Below, in pieces: positions 53,705 through 63,005 of a stretch of 64,000 bases of DNA (position 1 is its first letter; each line of letters starts with the position of its first letter). A model generated the notes under the pieces. The model was not told the origin of the DNA, did no database searches, and saw only the letters and a list, made by a program, of their open reading frames with translations. This stretch comes from Bin55 sp965205545 (GTDB lineage Bacteria; Pseudomonadota; Gammaproteobacteria; Pseudomonadales; Azotimanducaceae): the NCBI GenBank assembly GCA_965205545.1, contig OZ242170.1, forward strand, positions 3,100,001-3,164,000. Reading direction: 5' to 3'. The translations under genes and the position numbers were made by a program.

Positions 53705-54966
53705 ACAGTCGATATCAGCCGGTTCGGGGCATGCGCGACATTCTCCCCGAAGATTCAGCACGCCTAACTTTGATTGAAGACACGTTTCGCAGTGTATTGC
53801 AAAGATATTCTTACGAAGAAATCAGATTGCCCGTGTTGGAAGCGAAGGCACTGTTTGACCGCGGGCTAGGCGAAGCGACCGATGCGGTATCTAAAGAAAT
53901 GTATTCCTTCGAAGACCGTGATGGAACGGACTTGGCACTACGGCCGGAAGGCACGGCTTCATGCGCGCGGGCAATTGTCAACCACAGCATGGCGCATGAG
54001 GACAAACCAAGGCTGTGGTACGCAGGTCCAATGTTCAGGCATGAGCGACCGCAATCCGGAAGATATCGCCAGTTTCAGCAAGTAGGAGCAGAAGCTTTTG
54101 GCTATACAGGGCCAGCGATCGACTACGAGCTTATGAGCGTCGGGACTGATGTGTTCGGCGGGCTTGGCATACTTGACGAAATTACTCTTTTGATCAATAA
54201 TATTGGAAATGCTGGAGAGCGAGCACGCTACCGCGACTCTTTGGTAGAGTTTCTCTTGCCACTTGAGGATGAACTCGACCCGGACAGCCGACACCGCTTA
54301 AAGGTCAATCCCATTCGGATCCTCGATTCCAAGAATGTTCATACGCAGGCGATCTTGGAGCAAGCACCGTCGATTGAAGCTTTTGTTAGTCAGGAATCCA
54401 ACGAGAGATTTTCAGATGTGCGTCGCTTGCTTGATAGTGCAAACATTCAGTACCAAATCGCTCCTCGATTGGTTCGAGGGTTTGACTACTATACGGACAC
54501 GGTTTTTGAATGGGTGACTGATAAGGTAGGCGCACAAGATGCGATTTGTGCTGGAGGCCGCTACGACGGGCTCATCGAGTTGTTAGGAGGAAAGCCGACA
54601 CCGGGCGTTGGATTTGCGGCTGGAATAGATCGCATAGCTTTACTCCTTGAACAGTGTGAAGGAAATTCCACTTACGACAAAGCCGATGTATACATAATTG
54701 CCCATAGCAACGAGCAGCAGGAATATGTAGCGGAGGTTGCTAGGCAAGTGCGTCGGAACACGCACCTGCGAGTTCGGGAACACACTGAGTCCGGTCGTAT
54801 GGGTGCCAAAATGAGGTGGGCAGACAAATCCGGTGCTAAATGGGCATTGATTGCGGGCGATGCAGAGCAAGCAAAGCAAGAGGTCACCATAAAGTGGATG
54901 CGTCTTGAGAGGGAACAAACAACAGTTTCCGTCGACCAAGTGGTTGCAGTGTTGAGTGAGAATTAG
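53701..54966 (+). CDS. hisS: Histidyl-tRNA synthetase
   Basis: A 421-aa class II synthetase with usual length. Motif 1 region and substrate loops are readable: GMRDILPEDSARL at the start, LRPEGTASCARAIV, MFRHERPQSGRYRQFQQVG (motif 2), LVRGFDYYTDTVFEW (His-binding loop), CAGGRYDGLIELLGGKPTPG, and GFAAGIDRIALLLE (motif 3). The C-terminal anticodon domain ends near VDQVVAVLSEN. The start is a GTG overlapping the rodZ stop by four bases, so translation is probably coupled. Confidence 0.96.
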   Translation: MNSRYQPVRGMRDILPEDSARLTLIEDTFRSVLQRYSYEEIRLPVLEAKALFDRGLGEATDAVSKEMYSFEDRDGTDLALRPEGTASCARAIVNHSMAHEDKPRLWYAGPMFRHERPQSGRYRQFQQVGAEAFGYTGPAIDYELMSVGTDVFGGLGILDEITLLINNIGNAGERARYRDSLVEFLLPLEDELDPDSRHRLKVNPIRILDSKNVHTQAILEQAPSIEAFVSQESNERFSDVRRLLDSANIQYQIAPRLVRGFDYYTDTVFEWVTDKVGAQDAICAGGRYDGLIELLGGKPTPGVGFAAGIDRIALLLEQCEGNSTYDKADVYIIAHSNEQQEYVAEVARQVRRNTHLRVREHTESGRMGAKMRWADKSGAKWALIAGDAEQAKQEVTIKWMRLEREQTTVSVDQVVAVLSEN

Positions 54967-54977
54967 GAGAGGTAGGC

Positions 54978-55631
54978 TTGGCAGATTTTCTGACCGAAGA
55001 GGAACAAGCTGAACGAGTACGACAACTGTGGCGCGACTACGGGTTAACGATTGTGCTTGCGCTCGTGTTGGGAATCGGGGGAATCATTGGGTGGAACTTG
55101 TTTCAAGACCATCGAGCCAAGGTTGCTCAGGAAAGGGCGGACACATTCGTCGATTTCGAGACGGCAAGAGGTCTCTTGGGCCCCGTCGAGGAACTAGCAC
55201 AGGACATCGAGGAGCGCTATCCCAATTCCAGCTATCAAATGTTCGTACTGCTCTATCAGGCAAAGGATGCCGTCGACGAGGACAACTATGAGCTAGCTCT
55301 CGAACACTTGAACGGCGCGTTGGACATGGCCAAGGACAAGACATTCCAAAGCATGATCCGAATGCGCAAGGCTAGAGTCGAATTTCAGTTGAACAAGTTA
55401 GACGAGGCGCTTAGTACGGTAGGCCAGGTTGGAGCCGGTTACGAACTGCTAGCACTTGAACTGACCGGCGACATCTATCGTGCACGAGGAGAGATCGAAC
55501 TGGCGGCTACGGCCTATAGTGATGCGTTGGAGCTCTCGGAGAGCTTCTTCGACGAGCAGCGCATTGGTTCGAAGTTGTCCAGCCTACCAAGAACTTTAGA
55601 GGACGATTCGGAATCCAATTCATCGTCGTAG
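54978..55631 (+). CDS. yfgM: YfgM-like ancillary SecYEG translocon subunit
   Basis: A 217-aa single-pass protein with a short cytosolic N-terminus (FLTEEEQAERVRQLWRDYG), a membrane helix at ~24-42 (IVLALVLGIGGIIGWNLF) and a periplasmic TPR-like domain. YfgM binds SecYEG and the periplasmic chaperone PpiD in E. coli. The start is TTG 54978 with GGAGAGG just upstream. The acidic Ser-rich tail (DDSESNSSS) is not part of the repeats. Gene order hisS-yfgM-bamB-der is the standard one. Confidence 0.9.
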   Translation: MADFLTEEEQAERVRQLWRDYGLTIVLALVLGIGGIIGWNLFQDHRAKVAQERADTFVDFETARGLLGPVEELAQDIEERYPNSSYQMFVLLYQAKDAVDEDNYELALEHLNGALDMAKDKTFQSMIRMRKARVEFQLNKLDEALSTVGQVGAGYELLALELTGDIYRARGEIELAATAYSDALELSESFFDEQRIGSKLSSLPRTLEDDSESNSSS

Positions 55632-55647
55632 TTCTCATATCCAATCC

Positions 55648-56916
55648 ATGAACAAGTCAAAGCTACACGTAGGTCGCGCACTAGTTGTTGGAACAATAGT
55701 TCTTCTGCTTGCGGGGTGTATAGGACCGCTCAAGCCACTAAACAGGCTGAATCCGTTTGGTGGTGGCAAATCCGAGTCTACGGACGAAGTAAGCACGGAC
55801 GGTCCTGCAAAACTCATCGATTTCATACCTGAAGTTGGAGTGGAGCGAGTCTGGTCCCGCAATATCGGAAAGGGACTTGGGAAGAAATACTTGGAAATTT
55901 CTCCTGCTGTCGTTGACGATATGGTGATTGTTGCCGATGCGTACGGTCTGGTATTTGGATTGAATCGCTTCACTGGGGAAGAGATTTGGCGAACGAGGGT
56001 TGGGCGACCAGACCGCAAAGGACTCTTCAACTTTACCGACCGCAGCGATCGCTCGTTCGTTGCTGGTGGCGTAGGCACAGGAGAGGGTCTCGCTCTTGTG
56101 GGAACAGTGCGCGGCTTTCTAATTGCGTTGGATGCAGGAGACGGCAAGGAGCTATGGCGCGCTCAGCTTAGTGGAGAAGTGCTTGCTCCGGCTGTTGCAG
56201 GAACCGGAATCGTAGCTGTGCAGACCAGCGACGGCAAACTGTTTGCACTAGAGGCCGAAGACGGCTCTGTTCGTTGGATTTACGACACGCAGGACCCCAT
56301 TGTTACGCTCCGTGGTACGGGGTCGCCGGCGATTGGATTGAGACATGTGTACGCAGGATTCGCCAATGGAATGGTCGCCGCGGTTGAAATTGCAAGTGGC
56401 TTTCCAATTTGGGAACAGCGCGTATCGCTTCCCGAAGGCACTTCGGAACTTGAGAGGATGGTTGACGTAGACGGTCGCCCGCTCGTGATGGAAGCAGTTG
56501 TCTATGCGGTTAGCCATCAGGGTCAGGTACGTGCGCTAGCTCGAAACGATGGATCCATATTGTGGGAAAAAGCTGACCCCTCACATCGTCCGCTAGTTGA
56601 AGGATTCGATCTGCTTTTCGTAGTAAGGGACGACGATGTCATCGTCGCGGCTGCTCAAAACGGGGGCAGCGAAATCTGGCGTCAGGATGCCCTTTATCTG
56701 AGAGACTTGTCTGATCCACTGGCATTCGGCAACTATCTGGTAGTCGGGGACCGCGCTGGCTATATGCATGTGTTTGCTCAAAGCGACGGTCGGCTATTGG
56801 GGCGACACAAAGTGGGCAGTTCGCTTCGGTCGCCAATGGCCGAACAAGATGGAATCGTCTATACGCTGAACAAGAAAGGCAAACTTCGAGCTCTGCGAAT
56901 CTCAAGGATCGAATGA
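55648..56916 (+). CDS. bamB: Outer membrane assembly lipoprotein BamB
   Basis: A 422-aa lipoprotein of the BAM complex, which inserts beta-barrel proteins into the outer membrane. The lipobox is LLLAGC with Cys at 24, followed by Ile, consistent with outer-membrane sorting. The mature part is an eight-bladed PQQ-type propeller, seen as repeated (E/K)xWR and GxVxAL(D/E)xxxG units (FTGEEIWRTRVG, LDAGDGKELWRAQLSG, NDGSILWEKADP). The stop overlaps the der start as ATGA. Confidence 0.94.
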   Translation: MNKSKLHVGRALVVGTIVLLLAGCIGPLKPLNRLNPFGGGKSESTDEVSTDGPAKLIDFIPEVGVERVWSRNIGKGLGKKYLEISPAVVDDMVIVADAYGLVFGLNRFTGEEIWRTRVGRPDRKGLFNFTDRSDRSFVAGGVGTGEGLALVGTVRGFLIALDAGDGKELWRAQLSGEVLAPAVAGTGIVAVQTSDGKLFALEAEDGSVRWIYDTQDPIVTLRGTGSPAIGLRHVYAGFANGMVAAVEIASGFPIWEQRVSLPEGTSELERMVDVDGRPLVMEAVVYAVSHQGQVRALARNDGSILWEKADPSHRPLVEGFDLLFVVRDDDVIVAAAQNGGSEIWRQDALYLRDLSDPLAFGNYLVVGDRAGYMHVFAQSDGRLLGRHKVGSSLRSPMAEQDGIVYTLNKKGKLRALRISRIE

Positions 56917-58322
56917 TCCCCCAAGCCGGCGGCGTTGTAGCCATCGTTGGACGTCCCAATGTCGGCAAATCAACCCTATTCAATCGACTTTGCAAATCTC
57001 GCGATGCGTTGGTGCATGACCGTTCTGGGTTGACGCGGGACAGAAAGTACGGGAATGCGAAATCAATTCCCAATGCAGAAGTGATTCTGATTGATACTGG
57101 GGGCCTACACGATGCTGGCGTGATCGCTACTCACGTCGATGAACAGGTTCAATTGGCCATAGCCGAATCGGATTTAGTGCTATTCATGGTTAGTGCTCGC
57201 GATGGGTTAACCTCATATGATCGAGAAATCGCGGGTGAGCTGCGACGTTCGTCGACCGCAGCGTTGCTTGTAGTAAACAAGATTGACGGGATGCCCCTTG
57301 GGCCTGAGTACGCATTTAGCGAATTTGGGGACTTGGGAATGGTCGAATGCTTGCCGGTTTCGGCGTCGAACGGACATGGACTTCATGACTTGGTCGAGGC
57401 TATTCGTTCCAAGCTTCCCACGAAGCAGAATGTTTCAACCTCAGAGGAAAAAACAAGCCTGCCAGTTGCGGTTATAGGACGCCCCAACGTTGGAAAATCG
57501 ACCTTGGTCAACGCTTTGGCAGAAGACGAACGATGCATTGTGTTTGATGAACCAGGCACTACGCGCGATGCAATTCGAGTGGTCGTGAAACGTGAAGATA
57601 CGTCTTTCGAGTTAATTGATACAGCTGGAATAAGAAGAAAGGGCAGTGTTCGAGATGTAGTTGAAAAATTTTCGGTTGTCAAGGCGTTGGAAGCACTGCG
57701 AGCATCAGACGTAACACTGCTAGTAATTGATGCAGGTGAAGGCATAGTTGAACAGGATCTTCACCTGATTCAGTTCGCAGTGGAAGCCGGGTCGGGAGTG
57801 ATTGTGGTAGTCAATAAGTGGGATATGTTGGATGCCGACTCAAGAACCAAATGCAGAGATGAATTGAACCGTAGGCTCAGATTCGCTGAATGGGTTCAAA
57901 TCCGTTTTGCTTCAGCCCTAAGGCAGCAAGGAACTGAAGTGCTGCTGAATGATATTGCGCGCATTCACGAAGCGGGAAAGTTTGAACTCTCGTCGGGAGA
58001 AATAACGGACATCTTGACAAACCTGGTAGCGGCACACACGCCCCCGTTAGTCAGAGGCAGAACCATCCGGTTGCGATATGCCCACAAGATTGATTCGCAC
58101 CCACCAAGCATTCTGGTACATGGCAATCAGACTGAAGCATTGCCTGCGAGCTACAAACGTTATTTGGAGAATGGTTTCCGAGAGGCGCTAGGACTGGATG
58201 GGTGGCCGATAGTGATCAAGCTTAGAACGAGCAAGAACCCCTTTGGCGAGCGCCGAAACATATTGACCGACCGACAGAAAAGGCACCGGGACAGACTGCG
58301 CAAGCACCGAAAGGCCAAATGA
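56913..58322 (+). CDS. der: Ribosome biogenesis GTPase Der (EngA)
   Basis: A 469-aa GTPase needed for 50S subunit assembly, with two tandem G domains and a C-terminal KH-like domain. The two P-loops are both GRPNVGKST (~residue 10 and ~185). Switch regions LTRDRKYG and PGTTRDAIRV, G4 NKID and NKWD, and the KH-like end with ILVHGNQ and LRTSKNPFGERRN are clear. The KKKRHR-type basic tail (DRQKRHRDRLRKHRKAK) is usual. ATG 56913 overlaps the bamB stop. It ends 20 bases from the convergent STAS gene. Confidence 0.95.
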   Translation: MIPQAGGVVAIVGRPNVGKSTLFNRLCKSRDALVHDRSGLTRDRKYGNAKSIPNAEVILIDTGGLHDAGVIATHVDEQVQLAIAESDLVLFMVSARDGLTSYDREIAGELRRSSTAALLVVNKIDGMPLGPEYAFSEFGDLGMVECLPVSASNGHGLHDLVEAIRSKLPTKQNVSTSEEKTSLPVAVIGRPNVGKSTLVNALAEDERCIVFDEPGTTRDAIRVVVKREDTSFELIDTAGIRRKGSVRDVVEKFSVVKALEALRASDVTLLVIDAGEGIVEQDLHLIQFAVEAGSGVIVVVNKWDMLDADSRTKCRDELNRRLRFAEWVQIRFASALRQQGTEVLLNDIARIHEAGKFELSSGEITDILTNLVAAHTPPLVRGRTIRLRYAHKIDSHPPSILVHGNQTEALPASYKRYLENGFREALGLDGWPIVIKLRTSKNPFGERRNILTDRQKRHRDRLRKHRKAK

Positions 58323-58342
58323 GAGTTTCGCTTGGTTTGGCA

Positions 58343-58696
58343 TTAACCTGTCGTGGAGGCTCCTGCCATTCGGTCAATGGCCAACTGCCTGGATTCAATA
58401 ACGTCCATAAGACGAAGGAATCCGGCTATCTTCAGGACGTTCTTGACAGGTTCGGGTACAGCGCACAAAGCGAATTGGGTTTGTCGATCCTTGAGTTCCC
58501 TGGCCGCAAGCAAAATTGCACGAAGTCCGGCGCTACTAATGAATTCCACGAGAGAGAGATCAAGCACAAGCCCTTTTGAATTGTCGTTCAAGGACTCCAT
58601 AATGCCCGTTTCAAAACTAGCGGCATTCGTGCTGTCCACTCGACCGGACACTGCCAGCACTAGGACTCCACTATCGTTTTCGGTTTGGATATTCAT
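58343..58696 (-). CDS. STAS-domain protein (anti-sigma factor antagonist family)
   Basis: A ~117-aa single STAS domain. The strand GVLVLAVSGRVDSTNAASFE, the LVLDLSLVEFISSAGLRAIL segment and the following helix AARELKDRQTQFAL match SpoIIAA/RsbV-like proteins. The serine-pair after FI is the position phosphorylated by a partner kinase in that family. No anti-sigma kinase or phosphatase gene is seen in the window, so the partner is elsewhere. ATG 58696 gives a normal domain start; ATG 58717 and longer frames are possible but unlike the family. Confidence 0.82.
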   Translation of the reverse strand: MNIQTENDSGVLVLAVSGRVDSTNAASFETGIMESLNDNSKGLVLDLSLVEFISSAGLRAILLAARELKDRQTQFALCAVPEPVKNVLKIAGFLRLMDVIESRQLAIDRMAGASTTG

Positions 58697-59114
58697 GATG
58701 GTTTCGCTTGGCGGCATTTCCTTCGCATTGCCCAACAAGAGTGAGTTGCGGGTCAGCGCGCAAGGCCGTTCTTTCCCAAAACTATCGTAGCACGGAGCGG
58801 GAGTAAGAGACCAATTGCGGGCATAGGTGCTGCCAAATAAGCTTCGGGGATATGTGGTTTCACGGGATTGGCAAGCACGTTGCAAGCGCTCTCGCAGATT
58901 GTTAACACATTTCGACCCACTGGCATCCTGCGACCTTGCGATCGGGTTGCGCATCTTCTATATGTGTGACTGAATGAGCCGGCGTATTCGTTCCGTTTGA
59001 AATGTTTCCTATCGTTGCCACAGGAAGTCGACACCCACCACAACAAGCCTACAGGCATTTAGAGAATCTAAGATTCCTATGGTTTCTGCGCCGTCTTTGG
59101 CAGTGTTTGGAAGT

Positions 59115-59137
59115 TTGTTGAAATGAGATTTCAACAA
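59115..59137 (+). promoter_or_regulatory. Perfect 10-bp hairpin overlapping the paralogue E start codon
   Basis: TTGTTGAAAT (59115-59124) and ATTTCAACAA (59128-59137) are perfect complements with only GAG between. The second arm ends on the A of the ATG. The GAG loop is the only ribosome-binding-like sequence at the right distance. In mRNA this would bury the start region; as DNA it is a palindrome suited to a regulator. Confidence 0.5.
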
Positions 59138-61053
59138 TGAGAAAACCTCGAAAATCCAATTGGTTGATCCTGTGCTGCATCGGGTTGGTCGTTGCAGCAG
59201 GTGCACTTCTCACTTTCTTGCAATTCGATTTCGTTACTAAAGACCAGGTCAGTCCCTCAGGCTCCAATCCGATGGATGCCTCACGAGTAGTTGCTTTCGA
59301 GGATGGTAGAGAAGGAAACCTCGATCGTGAGTCTATCGAAGAAGCATTGGCTGAATTCGCTGAAACCAAGAGTACGTTCCACCGCAACAAGCTGCTCTTC
59401 TCCTTGTTAGACGGTGCAAATCACCCCGACCTCCAAGAGATATTGGCCAAATCGGAATCCGTTGAGCGCATTAGCTATCGAATTGCCTTACAAACTGCGG
59501 CGATTCGAAAGCTTGCCACCATCGACCCCGTCCATGCGCTACGCTGGATTGCTGTGAGGCCGAAAACTCAACGAGGCCCACTATTGGAACGCGTTTATCA
59601 AGAATGGTCAATGACGAACTTGCACGATGCCGTTCAAAGTGCAATGTCGCTGACTCGTCGTGAGAGTCAAATTGCTTTGGGAGCGATTTTGTCTACACGG
59701 ACTGATTTGCCTGTAGCCGACATTATTGCAATTGGCAGCGAACTCGGGCATGAAGAGATTGCTCTGCAACGAATCAGCAAATCGCAAACTCTCAGACTCG
59801 TACAAGATCCCAGCTCTGCATGGGAATTTCTCGTCAATGACGGCATCGACGATTCGATGCAGCTTGACTTATTGAAGCTAGTTGCATCCGCGTGGAAGGA
59901 ACGGGATGGATTCGACGTGTTGTTGCAGGCACAAGCCTTATTTCCTAACAAGAACCAAATTTCAGCTTTGACTGCTGTAGTCGAAGCAATAGTCGGCACT
60001 GAAATTGAGAGCGCTTTCGCATACTTGCGCACCCAATCCCGAGCAGCGCGTGGGGCTCTTCCCATAGCGCTTGCTACGGTAGCTGCTCGTGTAGATCCCA
60101 ATATCGCACTCTCGCAGATTGCTCAGTGGTCAGACGATCCCGTACATTTGCATATCCAGAAGTCAGTTGCCAACACATGGGCGCGCTCCGACCCCCGGGC
60201 GATGCTCGGTCAGTTTGAGAATTTACCGCAGGTTACTCGAGTGGAAGCCGCCCAAATTGCTTTCACGCGTCTCGCCTATGAATCTCCTGAGGATGCCATC
60301 GAGTACATGGAGGCAACCAAAGGGTATTTTCGTTCTGGTGGATTCATTGCGTTGATCATTGCGCAACAGTGGTCTCGGGCAGACCCTGAAGCTGCACTTG
60401 AATGGTCGCTTTCCTATTCTGAGGAGAACACAGACCTTCGAAGAGCTTTCGTTCAACGTGTCTTTCGAAGTTTCGTCTCGTCAAACCCTCAACGGGCTCT
60501 CGAATTGGTTCAAGACTTCGAAGAGCTCACAAGCAGCAGAATTCATGTAACTCAAGCAGACTACGATGTTGTCTGGGAATTGACTCGCATGGGAAGGATC
60601 GATGACGCTATCGCACTTCTGCCGCGATTGGATGATCATCCAAGACACTTTGCCATCGACGAACTAGGTCATGCGCTTGTGCGAGCTGGAGATCCGTACG
60701 GAGCAATGGAACTGGGAATTGATATCCCGTCTCTAGACGCACCCCTTATCGGACCGGCAACATATTTCACACGTATTTTTGATGCATGGGCAACCCGTGA
60801 CTCCCAGCACCTCTTTCAATCCTTAGGGTCATTTACATCGCCGGTGCTCCGATCTATGGCGGCCAAAGAACTCATTTCGCGTCAAGATTCGACTCCCACG
60901 CTAACAGAGGACGAAATCAAGTCCGCTCAAGAGGTGCTTAGTGAGCGACCCCTAACTGGCAATGTGCTGAAACTGGAATTGGAGATGCGCGCGGAGGCAG
61001 GTCTGATCGATCTCGACAATCTGGTGGTACCGGACGAATGGCTTGAAGAATGA
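59137..61053 (+). CDS. Membrane-anchored alpha-solenoid repeat protein, paralogue E
   Basis: A 638-aa member of the same family as A to D but at a second locus. An anchor at ~9-30 (LILCCIGLVVAAGALLTFL) is followed by a linker and helical repeats. Family marks are AIRKLATIDPVHALRWIAV, VYQEWSMTNLHDAVQSAM, NTWARSDPRAML, QWSRADPEAALEW and TLTEDEIKSAQEVL. It has diverged more than A to D: the FDRSVAL block is FHRNKLLFSLL and the ARDLGNEQ block is GSELGHEEIAL. An acidic C-terminus ends in WLEE. Translation of the next paralogue is coupled by ATGA. A hairpin covers its own start codon. Function unknown. Confidence 0.8.
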   Translation: MRKPRKSNWLILCCIGLVVAAGALLTFLQFDFVTKDQVSPSGSNPMDASRVVAFEDGREGNLDRESIEEALAEFAETKSTFHRNKLLFSLLDGANHPDLQEILAKSESVERISYRIALQTAAIRKLATIDPVHALRWIAVRPKTQRGPLLERVYQEWSMTNLHDAVQSAMSLTRRESQIALGAILSTRTDLPVADIIAIGSELGHEEIALQRISKSQTLRLVQDPSSAWEFLVNDGIDDSMQLDLLKLVASAWKERDGFDVLLQAQALFPNKNQISALTAVVEAIVGTEIESAFAYLRTQSRAARGALPIALATVAARVDPNIALSQIAQWSDDPVHLHIQKSVANTWARSDPRAMLGQFENLPQVTRVEAAQIAFTRLAYESPEDAIEYMEATKGYFRSGGFIALIIAQQWSRADPEAALEWSLSYSEENTDLRRAFVQRVFRSFVSSNPQRALELVQDFEELTSSRIHVTQADYDVVWELTRMGRIDDAIALLPRLDDHPRHFAIDELGHALVRAGDPYGAMELGIDIPSLDAPLIGPATYFTRIFDAWATRDSQHLFQSLGSFTSPVLRSMAAKELISRQDSTPTLTEDEIKSAQEVLSERPLTGNVLKLELEMRAEAGLIDLDNLVVPDEWLEE

Positions 61054-62882
61054 GTGAGATGATCGGGGTGCAGGTAGACAGAGCTGGTCAAGAGCTTGCG
61101 AAAATGCCCAGCGACTCAGAAGTGAAACGCACACAAATTTGGCATTGCGCGGCCATTTTGTGTTCGACGGTCCTGCTAGGGGCAATGCCAGCAGCGCAAG
61201 AGAACACGGCTCTACCCACGAACCTCGGACAACAAGACGTTGGCAACGCGGCGAACAGCGAAGTAACAACTCCCGTAGGAGCGGATAACAAGAGTGCTTT
61301 TGATCGCGGCGTGACCCTTTATTCAATTCTGGATAGTGCTGGAGCTCCTGAGTTGAAGAAGCTCATGGAGGATTCTCGCAACATTGAGTACGAGAGCTTA
61401 CGTTACGAAACGCAGTTTGCCATCGCCAGCCGATATGCATCGATCAATCCGCAAGAAGCATTGGACCAATGTCTGCGGTTGCCACAGCATGAACGCAGCG
61501 TATTTGCGGAAGGAGTCTTCGCCGAGTGGTCTGAGTCTGACCTGGACGGAGCAATCTCGGCCGCGGCGAATCTCGATCGCGAATTGACTCAAGTTGCACT
61601 GGAAGCTATTGCACGCGTTCGAGATGATCTCACAGCCACTGACATTCGAGCGATTTCTAGCGAGCTGCGCCAACCCCAATTCACACCAAAGTGGGAAACC
61701 CAGTACGTAGTGAGCAGACATGAAAACGATCCGCTCGAAGCGTGGAGTGTGCTCGTCCAGGATGGTTTGGGAGATGTGCTGACGGGGTACATGTTTAGAG
61801 AGCAAGATGGGCCCGATGACGCAGAGCAATTGGACGCCTTAGTCGGACTGGCTGAAGCCGCCGTTGATCAGAAGGGACTCGACGCTATTTTTCATCTACG
61901 AGCGCCGATATTCGAGTTCGAAAGCGACCTCGAGGGGAGCAACAAGATTCTCGGTGTCGCAGTGGACACAATTGTCCGAAATGATCCTGAAGGCACGTGG
62001 ACCTACATTCAAGATGGATCCCCGCGACTGTTGAGTCAATCGTCCGAACAATCTGAGCTAGAACGCACAAGTGGAGTATCACTCCGAGACCGAGCGTACA
62101 TGCGGGATGTCGTGCAAGAATTGCTTTTAAGGTCTTGGGCAACCGTGGATCCAGCAACTATCCTGGAGAGGATTGAGCAAGTGCCGCGTAGACTGCAACC
62201 TCTGGCATTGGAGCGTGCACTGCCCGCACTTGCGGAGACGGAGCCGGAGCAGGCAATCGAACTCATTCAGGAATTGAACCATCTTGGAGCAAACAGTTGG
62301 CGAGCAGTCCGAGGGACTGTCGAGAATTGGGCTGCAGCCGATTCGTCGGCTGCACTTGAGTGGGTAATGTCGTCGCCTGACATCGAACAGGGACCTGTGC
62401 CGCAAGAGGATTTGCTGAAAATAGTCTTGTACTCCGTCGTCCGAGAAGACCCTGAGCGAGCACTTACATTCGCAGTACAACAACCCAATACTGACCGACT
62501 TGAAGCTTACGTGATCTCACATCTTGCTGAATTCGATGTAGAAGCCGCAGTCAGGCTGCTTCCATTGGTCAAAGAAGGCGCATACAGTGTTGCGACTCAC
62601 TGGGTGGCAACGAGTCTCATCGAACATGGTGAAACGGATCGAGCGGTCGCGCTATACAGCAGTTACGAAGAGTCCGGTGGAGACGCCAACTGGTCTATGT
62701 TCTTCAGGATATGGCAAATGGAGAACTCTGTTCAACTCTTTGAGCGTTTAGATGACTTGCCTCCGAAATTGAGATACTGGGGAGCGCGTACATTGACTCA
62801 CTACTCTGACCGTAATCTCACACAAGAGCAATTGGATTACGCCTGTGCAATCCGCGACGAAGGCGAACCTTTGAACCCATAG
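61050..62882 (+). CDS. Alpha-solenoid repeat protein with cleavable-type signal peptide, paralogue F
   Basis: A 610-aa family member overlapping E by four bases. The N-terminus has ~30 polar residues, then a hydrophobic stretch ending AMPAAQEN, which looks like a signal peptidase I site, so the mature protein may be free in the periplasm. The true start could be one of the internal Met codons closer to that stretch. Family blocks are FDRGVTLYSIL, ASINPQEALDQCL, VFAEWSESDLDGAISAAANL, RSWATVDPATILERI, NWAAADSSAALEW, REDPERALTFA and NLTQEQLDYA. It lacks the long C-terminal tail. Adjacent expression with E suggests the two act together. Confidence 0.78.
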   Translation: MSEMIGVQVDRAGQELAKMPSDSEVKRTQIWHCAAILCSTVLLGAMPAAQENTALPTNLGQQDVGNAANSEVTTPVGADNKSAFDRGVTLYSILDSAGAPELKKLMEDSRNIEYESLRYETQFAIASRYASINPQEALDQCLRLPQHERSVFAEGVFAEWSESDLDGAISAAANLDRELTQVALEAIARVRDDLTATDIRAISSELRQPQFTPKWETQYVVSRHENDPLEAWSVLVQDGLGDVLTGYMFREQDGPDDAEQLDALVGLAEAAVDQKGLDAIFHLRAPIFEFESDLEGSNKILGVAVDTIVRNDPEGTWTYIQDGSPRLLSQSSEQSELERTSGVSLRDRAYMRDVVQELLLRSWATVDPATILERIEQVPRRLQPLALERALPALAETEPEQAIELIQELNHLGANSWRAVRGTVENWAAADSSAALEWVMSSPDIEQGPVPQEDLLKIVLYSVVREDPERALTFAVQQPNTDRLEAYVISHLAEFDVEAAVRLLPLVKEGAYSVATHWVATSLIEHGETDRAVALYSSYEESGGDANWSMFFRIWQMENSVQLFERLDDLPPKLRYWGARTLTHYSDRNLTQEQLDYACAIRDEGEPLNP

Positions 62883-63005
62883 ACTTGCAGCGAGCCGACT
62901 TGGCATATGCACTTAGCTCTATAAAGATTCCTAGGCTTACAACCTCGGTACCAGTATCTGGTCGTCTTGTTCAATCGCGCTATTCTGGTTGCAATTTCGG
63001 CTGGT

